NCBI GenBank assembly: GCA_030512295.1
Contig: JAULSR010000001.1
Coordinates: 5,293,001 to 5,357,000 of the forward strand
Direction of reading: 5' to 3'
Length of the DNA: 64,000 nt
Source: Bombardia bombarda
Lineage: Eukaryota > Ascomycota > Sordariomycetes > Sordariales > Lasiosphaeriaceae
The notes below the pieces were generated by a model, which did not search any database, was not told the DNA's origin, and saw only the letters and a list, made by a program, of their open reading frames with translations. Shown here one piece after another: positions 58,641-64,000 of the stretch (position 1 is its first letter; every line of letters starts with the position of its first letter). Both the position numbers and the translations under genes were made by a program.

Positions 58641-58694
58641 CCCTTCTCGCCCTTCTCGCCCTCCTCGCCCTTCTCGCCCTCCTCGCCCTTCTCC
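58641..58694. repeat. 9-bp minisatellite (CCCTTCTCG / CCCTCCTCG, six units)
   Basis: Six 9-bp units, with alternating T/C at the fifth base, end about 90 bp before the b5-ACAD ATG. It is a pyrimidine-rich repeat in the leader or core promoter. Confidence 0.8.
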
Positions 58695-58782
58695 ATCCTC
58701 GCCGGTGTTTTTCTAAGACGAACCCTTGGACGAAGCTATACACATCACCGACGGCAAGAACAAAAAAGGGCCAACACACACA

Positions 58783-60398
58783 ATGGACGTCCCCTCCAAG
58801 ACCTTCACCCGCGCCGAGGTGGCCAAGAACAACACCGAAGATAGTGTGTGGTTCGTCGTCGACACCGTCGTCTACGATGTCTCCGAGTTCCTCGACGCGC
58901 ATCCTGGCGGCGAGGCTGTGTTGCGCCAGGTCGCCGGCACAGATGCGACGAGCGCTTTCTACAACCTCCACCGTCACGAAGTGCTCCTCAAGTACAAGGA
59001 CCTGGCCATCGGCACTATCGAGGGCGAGAAGCAGTCCATCATCACCACCAAGCCTGGCGAACTCTCGCTCGTGCCCTACGCTGAGCCTCTCTGGCTGACA
59101 CCAGCTTTCAAGTCGCCCTACTTCAGCCCCAGCCATCGCCGTCTGCAAAAGGCCATCCGTGAATTCACCGACCTCTATATCACCCCCGAGGCCCTCGAGA
59201 AGGAGCGGAGCGGCGAGTGGGTCAGCCAGGAGCTTGTCGAGCGCATGTCGGCCGCCGGCGTCCTGCACATGCGCATGGGCCCCGGCAAGCACCTGCACGG
59301 TGTCAAGCTGCTAGGCGGCGCCGTTGACGGCAAGGAGTTTGACTACTTCCACGACATGATCATGTCCCAGGAGCAGGTCCGCGCCGCCTGCCGCGGCTTC
59401 CAGGACGGCAACCTCGCCGGCATGATCATTGGCCTGACCTGTATCCTCAACTTCTGCAAGGACCCCGCCATGAAGAAGCGCATCAGTGACGAGGTCTTCA
59501 GCGGCAAGAAGAAGATCTGCCTCGCCATCACCGAGGCCTTTGCCGGTTCCGACGTAGCTGGTCTGCGCACAACCGCCAAGAAGACGCCCGATGGCAAGCA
59601 CTATATCGTCAACGGCACCAAGAAGTGGATCACTAACGGTGTCTTCTCCGACTATTTCGTGACTGGCGTCGCCACTGACAAGGGGCTCAGCGTGCTCCTG
59701 ATCGAGCGCGGCGAGGGTGTCGAGACCAAGGCCATCAAGACGTCCTACTCGGCCGCCGCCGGCACCACCTTCATCACCTTTGACAACGTCAAGGTGCCCG
59801 TCGAGAACCTGCTTGGCCAGGAGAACAAGGGCATCTACGTCATCCTCAGCAACTTCAACCACGAGCGGTGGACCATGGCCTGCGCCACTATCCGCTACAT
59901 GCGCCTTGTCGTTGAGGAGTCGCTCAAGTGGTCCCACCAGAGACTGGTCTTTAGCAAGCGCCTGATCGACCAGCCCGTCATCCGCCAGAAGCTGGCCAAG
60001 ATGATTGCCCTGTGCGAGTCTCACCAGTCGTGGCTCGAGACCATCACGTAAGTTTCAACCCTCCCTCTCGACCTTTTTCCACTTGACAAGTACACAACTG
60101 ACGTTGTTTGTCCATCAGCTACCAAATGTGCAACATGTCCTATGCCGACCAGGCTAAGCACCTGGGCGGGCCAATCGGCCTGCTCAAGATGAGCGCCACG
60201 CGCGCCGCCCACGAGATCGCCGACGAGTCCGTCCAGATCTGGGGTGGCCGCGGCCTGACCCAGACGGGCATGGGCCGCGTCATTGAGAACTTTAACCGTA
60301 CCTACAAGTTTGACGCCATCCTCGGCGGCGCCGAGGAGATTCTGGGCGACCTAGGTGTCAGACAGGCCATGAAGAATATGCCCAAGGCTATGTTGTAA
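58783..60398 (+). CDS. Cytochrome b5 / acyl-CoA dehydrogenase fusion
   Basis: A heme-flavin fusion expected to oxidise acyl-CoA (alpha,beta-dehydrogenation) with an attached b5 electron-transfer module. Two exons (58783-60047, 60119-60398; intron 70 nt) give 514 residues. The b5 domain (about 5-80) has the heme loop with H40-P-G-G and a second histidine at 63 or 65. The ACAD domain (about 130-510) shows ITEAFAGSDVAGLRTTAKK, KKWITNG and EIADESVQIWGGRGL. At the usual catalytic glutamate position (IYEGT in MCAD) this protein has ILGGA (Gly491). A glutamate in HERW (E361) sits where isovaleryl-CoA dehydrogenase has its base. The C-terminus KAML is not a clear PTS1. The ATG at 58783 was preferred to the upstream TTG. 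Confidence 0.9.
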
Positions 60399-61877
60399 GT
60401 CTACCAGTAAAAGGAAAAGAAAGGATATATAGCATTTTAAGCAAAGGAAGAGAAGGCAGGGACCCTTGTACAACAAAAGGATGTACTTTTCACAGATATA
60501 ACAGCATCTAAAAACAATATCAAATATATAATAAACCTTAGCGTGGTAGGCAACATGAGCGTGTTGTAGGTATATTTTTCTGGTGGCAGTCTTCGAAGTG
60601 ATTTGCAGGAGGAAGGGAAACAATCCGGAATTTACACTCTTGTGTCCTGATAAAACCCATGTTTAATGAGTATTTAGTTTTTTACAACCTCACCCAGTAA
60701 TGAAGAATTCGGAATCACTCCAGGGAGAAAAGCCAGATCTTACGAGAGACAAACGTACCTACATTGACCTTACGAAGCCAGTTTTATGAGGGTCAAACCT
60801 GTCATGACGACAAGCTCACGTAACAAGGAAACCGGCTAAACAATGCTGTGTGATAGATCATTTGGATGCACATCCGAGATCGTAGCATATTTTTGTCCAG
60901 CAGCAGAAGCAACATATTTCACTATCGATCATCACACCTACCACTTGAGACTTTGCCGCCCAATTAACTCTGAACTGACTGAAACAAAGCAAATCACTGA
61001 TGTCACCAAGCAACCATGGAACCTTTGAAACACGCTATCCGCTCGATCAATCATTCTTTCTTCAAGTGCAATCAACATTGTCGGTACCAAAGCTTGCAAA
61101 GTTACTCAACGCAACGGCCACATCGTGTATATTGAGACCTATAAAACCCACATCCCCTTACTATCATACTGTCATCCCTTTTGGATCAGCTGAACCTTCT
61201 GATCATGATAGCCTTTTTGTCCCCCCCTAATCCCCCCTTTCTCTCTCGTCAATCGAAAATAATTGTCGTCGTTGTCGTCTGCATAAGGTGAAGCAGAAGC
61301 AGAAAACCAGAAAAAAGGACTAACTCCACCGGTAGGAAGGACTTTGGAAAAAAAGACCACGTGTGTACAGAAGAAACCATACACAGGAGGTGATTAGACC
61401 TTAGCCGCCCCGGACGCCAAAATGTAGTTTCAAACTTTTCCATTGCCTGATAGGTAGTTCTCGGTAAAACGTCGTAATGGGTTTTGAGGTTGTGTGTGTG
61501 TTTGTGTTTGTATTTCTTAAAAGAAGTCGTGAAATGTAGATAACGGAAGGAAAATAAACAAGTGGTTTGTGTCGATGAAGAATTAAGTGGAAGAGAAAAA
61601 CTGCCGGGTCCTCGGACAAGCCAATTAAGGGGATTATCCAGATAGATGGCGATTCGTGTCAAGATACTCAGCAGTACGACCCGTGTGGAGTTCAACGCGC
61701 GAGCGTAAAGAACCGGCCACCAGAAAGTCAATGTATAGAATGCAGCTCCATGTCATATCAACTCCAATGAGCTGTCCATCAAACAAATCCCTTTCCGCTC
61801 CTATCTTCGATCATGCTGGGAAGCTAAATGCAAGGCTCCGACCGACCGGCTGACTCTAGCCACTTTGCGCCATTAAC
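60399..61877. other. Convergent 3' intergenic region (b5-ACAD / CNBP)
   Basis: About 1.5 kb of AT-rich spacer without a gene. Short open frames from 60843 and 61249 have no recognisable domains. It contains both 3' UTRs. Confidence 0.5.
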
Positions 61878-63321
61878 TTAAGCGCTGGGGCACTGGGACT
61901 GGACGTGGCCGGGTTGCTGGCACTTGTAGCAGATCTTCTCGCCGCTACCAGAATCCTTGGGGCAGTCACGGGAGAAGTGACCAGACTCGCCGCAGTTGTA
62001 GCACTTGGAGCCGTTGACACAGTCGCCTGGAGGATCATGTTAGTTGAGATCTCATCACATTGCAGTAAATGACTTACGAGACATGTGTCCGATTCCGCCG
62101 CAAGAGTAGCAGGTCTTCTGCTGGCCGAAGCCACCACCACCACCCTGCTGGCCACCGTATCCACCGGCCTGGCCGCCGAAGCCGCCGGACTGGCCACCGT
62201 AGGACGCACCGCCCTTGGAGCAGTTGCGGGCAATGTGACCGACCTCGCCGCACTGAAGTACAAGTTAGTAATGAGCACATGACTTTATAATGGGGGTTGA
62301 CCTGCCTTGTAGCACTCGGCGCCGGACTGGCCACCGCCACCGGTGCGCTCACCGCCGGATGTGGGGCAGTCACGCGAGATGTGGCCGGCCTGGCCGCATC
62401 TATAGCAAGTCTTGTTGTCCTTAGGACCCTCGGGGCAGTCACGGCCTATGATATACGATTAGAGACATTGATACATGGGATCAAAAGGAGAACTCACTCA
62501 TGTGTCCCTCGCCTGAAATTGAAGGGAAAAGAACTTGTCAGTTTTTTTCGTCTAAAACTCGAGTTCTTCTTGGTTTATAAAGACTCACCACCGCAGTTGT
62601 AGCTAAATCAGAGAGGTAATTAGCATCCAACTTTTGTAGAACCGAATGTATGGAGTGTCACTTACCACTTAGCCGCACCCTTGTTGGGGCAGTCACGAGC
62701 CTAGCGAAACCATGTTAGTGATCAAAAAGACAAAATACCATGATACCTCTCCGGGGTGGTAGCCCCTCTCGCCGTCAATGGCATACCTGATGGGTAGTCT
62801 GGCCGCCTAAAATCTCTCATGTCAGATGGAACTCCCTCAGGGCAATGCAGAGGTTGTCATTGTGGTGTAATGTGGGGACGAATGGCTCCAAATGCCTGTG
62901 AGGGCTTTTAGAAATTGGCGCGGTGATCCGGTTCAGCTTTCATGTCACGGAATTGGCCAGTGTCTGAAGGTTGGGAACGATCCGGATCAAAACGTCATCG
63001 CAGTGCGCCCGCCAGAGCTTTTTCAGCAAAGAAAAAAAAATCTGCCCGCGAGGGGCAAGACGCTGCTTGGAGCGGCACACCACTCTCCATATCGATTTAT
63101 CACCCGGTGAATTGAACAATGTCAAAACGGGAGTCTGATATGGACAGTCGTGCGCAACAGCTCTGGGAAGATTGTGGACGCGACAACAGTCTTGTCACAA
63201 GAGCGGTGATGCAAATAGAGGCCATAGCAAGGACGAGACGAAAAAGACTGTGTGCGGGGGCTAACTCACAAGTGAAGCAAGCACGGCCACCGCCGCCGCC
63301 CTGGTTTCCAGTGTAATCCAT
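61878..63321 (-). CDS. CCHC zinc-knuckle nucleic-acid-binding protein (CNBP/Gis2/Byr3-like)
   Basis: A single-stranded nucleic-acid chaperone and translation regulator with seven retroviral-type CCHC zinc knuckles, the count found in CNBP, Gis2 and Byr3. Eight exons: 63321-63270, 62806-62787, 62700-62666, 62602-62589, 62512-62498, 62445-62306, 62252-62078 and 62026-61878. They join in frame to 199 residues. Knuckles (C-x2-C-x4-H-x4-C): CFTCGQTTHQARDC, CYNCGGGEGH-type (CYNC, H, C), CYRCGQAGHISRDC, CYKCGEVGHIARNC, CYSCGGIGHMSRDC, CYNCGESGHFSRDC, CYKCQQPGHVQSQC. A Gly/Gln linker with FGGQAGGYGGQQGGGG lies between knuckles 4 and 5. Exons 2, 4 and 5 are 20, 14 and 15 nt. Intron 6 is GC-AG; intron 1 is 463 nt. 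Expected in cytoplasm and nucleus. Confidence 0.9.
62253..62305 (-). other. GC-AG intron of the CNBP gene
   Basis: Intron of 53 nt with donor AAG/GCAGGT (instead of GT), branch-like CTAAC and acceptor TTCAG. Using the nearby GT in GCAGGT would shift the frame and destroy the fourth zinc knuckle, so the GC donor is required by the CYK-CGEVGH match. Confidence 0.75.
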
Positions 63322-64000
63322 TTTTGATTAAGGTGTCGTGAAGGTTGTTTGGTAAAAGGTTTCGAGAGTCTGCAGGACGTTCTTAATTGTCAGTATGGAC
63401 GTAAGTGGCGAGAGAGTTTGATGTGGTTTTGGTGGAGGAAATTGTGGTTTGGTATTGGAGGAAGGGCGCGTGCAAAAAAATACTAAAGGTGGGGGAGGCT
63501 TGAGGTGGGGTACTTACGGCGATATGCTCTGAAAGTGATAAGGGTTTGAGTCAAAAGTGGTGGATGAACAACGCGAAAGTTGGAAAGTCTTGTCGTGAGA
63601 GTTGTGGAAGAAGAAGCAGCGGAGAGGACAGGAGGGGACGAAAGATAAATATCAGTGCCGTCTTTCGTTGGTTGGGTCAGGTCAGGGTGGACTCGATGAA
63701 AGAGGGCGACTGATGGAAAAAACGGGTTGCTGAAATTTTCTGAAAGGGAAAGTTGTGTGGGGCACCCCTGGTTAAAGCTCCTTCGCCTGAATTTGCGCGC
63801 AAGTCTCTGACAGCCTCAAGCCCGCGGAAAGTCGTGGATGTCGATCCTAGGTCCTGGGCATGGATCCTGGCTGCCTGGCTTGGTGTGGATCGAGCATCAC
63901 CGCATCACGTCCATACTCCGTACCAGCGTACCAAAGCTGAGCTTCGAGGGGATGGGAAAGATCCAGATGCAGGTGCTCGGTTGTATGCAGGTTCGGTGGC
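63322..64000. promoter_or_regulatory. CNBP promoter and 5' UTR
   Basis: The upstream region of the CNBP gene to the window end. A likely 5' UTR intron runs from the donor GTAAGT at 63527 (minus strand) to the acceptor CTGCAG at 63370, 158 nt. No other gene is visible before the window ends. Confidence 0.5.
63370..63527 (-). other. Candidate 5' UTR intron of the CNBP gene
   Basis: Donor CGCC/GTAAGTACC and acceptor CCTGCAG/ACTC on the minus strand, 49 bp upstream of the ATG. Long first introns and leader introns are common in highly expressed fungal RNA-binding and ribosomal genes. Transcript data are needed to confirm. Confidence 0.45.

Larger units (their letters stand above)
56654..58782. 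promoter_or_regulatory. Divergent region between the amine oxidase and b5-ACAD genes
   Basis: About 2.1 kb with no gene I can support. The part next to the b5-ACAD gene contains a CCAAT element near 58389, a CCGAGG hexamer at 58462-58467 and a 9-bp minisatellite (58641-58694). Confidence 0.45.

Noticed and set aside
59311..60024. 237-codon antisense frame in the b5-ACAD gene
   Set aside because: Complement of GC-rich acyl-CoA dehydrogenase codons; typical shadow frame.
62900..63010. Possible C/D snoRNA in the CNBP first intron
   Set aside because: A CTGA and a short GGCGC/GCGCC pairing exist, but the C box (CGATGAC) is imperfect and spacing is wrong.
1..64000. Secondary-metabolite cluster or transposon
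   Set aside because: One transporter and one amine oxidase are far apart among housekeeping genes; no PKS, NRPS, terpene synthase, transposase or long terminal repeats seen.

Overview
The window is a gene-dense piece of a filamentous ascomycete (Pezizomycotina, most likely Sordariomycetes) nuclear chromosome. The evidence is short GT-AG introns (about 48-130 nt, several with CTAAC or CTGAC branch sites), intron-poor conserved genes separated by 0.5-4.6 kb spacers, GC-rich third codon positions, and clear homologues of fungal housekeeping proteins. I see no transposon, rRNA, tRNA or CRISPR array, and no secondary-metabolite cluster. Exon boundaries were worked out by hand from reading-frame continuity and splice signals; every spliced model given here closes in frame except wee1.

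Layout. 0-6 kb: an MFS transporter (+) converges on a gamma-tubulin complex gene of GCP3/Spc98 type (-). 6-14.5 kb: the SAGA subunit gene hfi1/ada1 (+) is divergent from GCP3 and is followed by the replication-checkpoint mediator mrc1 (+). 15-24 kb: the mitotic inhibitor kinase wee1 (-) carries an apparent one-base frameshift at a G6 run and has a 4.6 kb gene-free upstream region. 24-32 kb: Mediator subunit Med1 (-); divergent from it a coiled-coil protein gene (+); a hidden four-exon gene for a 64-residue membrane protein (+); and a GT8 glycosyltransferase (+). 32-39 kb: a 958-residue polyQ protein (-), eIF2B-beta (-), and divergent from it the H/ACA snoRNP gene nhp2 (+). 40-53 kb: a DUF1761 membrane protein, the lipin phosphatase Nem1 and the autophagy lipid-transfer protein ATG2, all on -. 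54-64 kb: an FAD amine oxidase (-), a cytochrome b5/acyl-CoA dehydrogenase fusion (+), and a seven-zinc-knuckle CNBP/Gis2/Byr3 protein (-) with eight exons.

The genes are not one pathway. Loose themes are cell cycle and replication (GCP3, Mrc1, Wee1), transcription co-activators (Hfi1, Med1), translation and RNA (eIF2B-beta, Nhp2, CNBP), and membrane lipids and autophagy (Nem1, ATG2, acyl-CoA dehydrogenase). The points most worth a second look are the wee1 frameshift, the hidden 64-residue gene, the micro-exons and GC-AG intron of the CNBP gene, the in-frame stop-free intron of hfi1, the displaced catalytic glutamate expected in the b5-ACAD fusion, and coding-like but broken sequence downstream of wee1.
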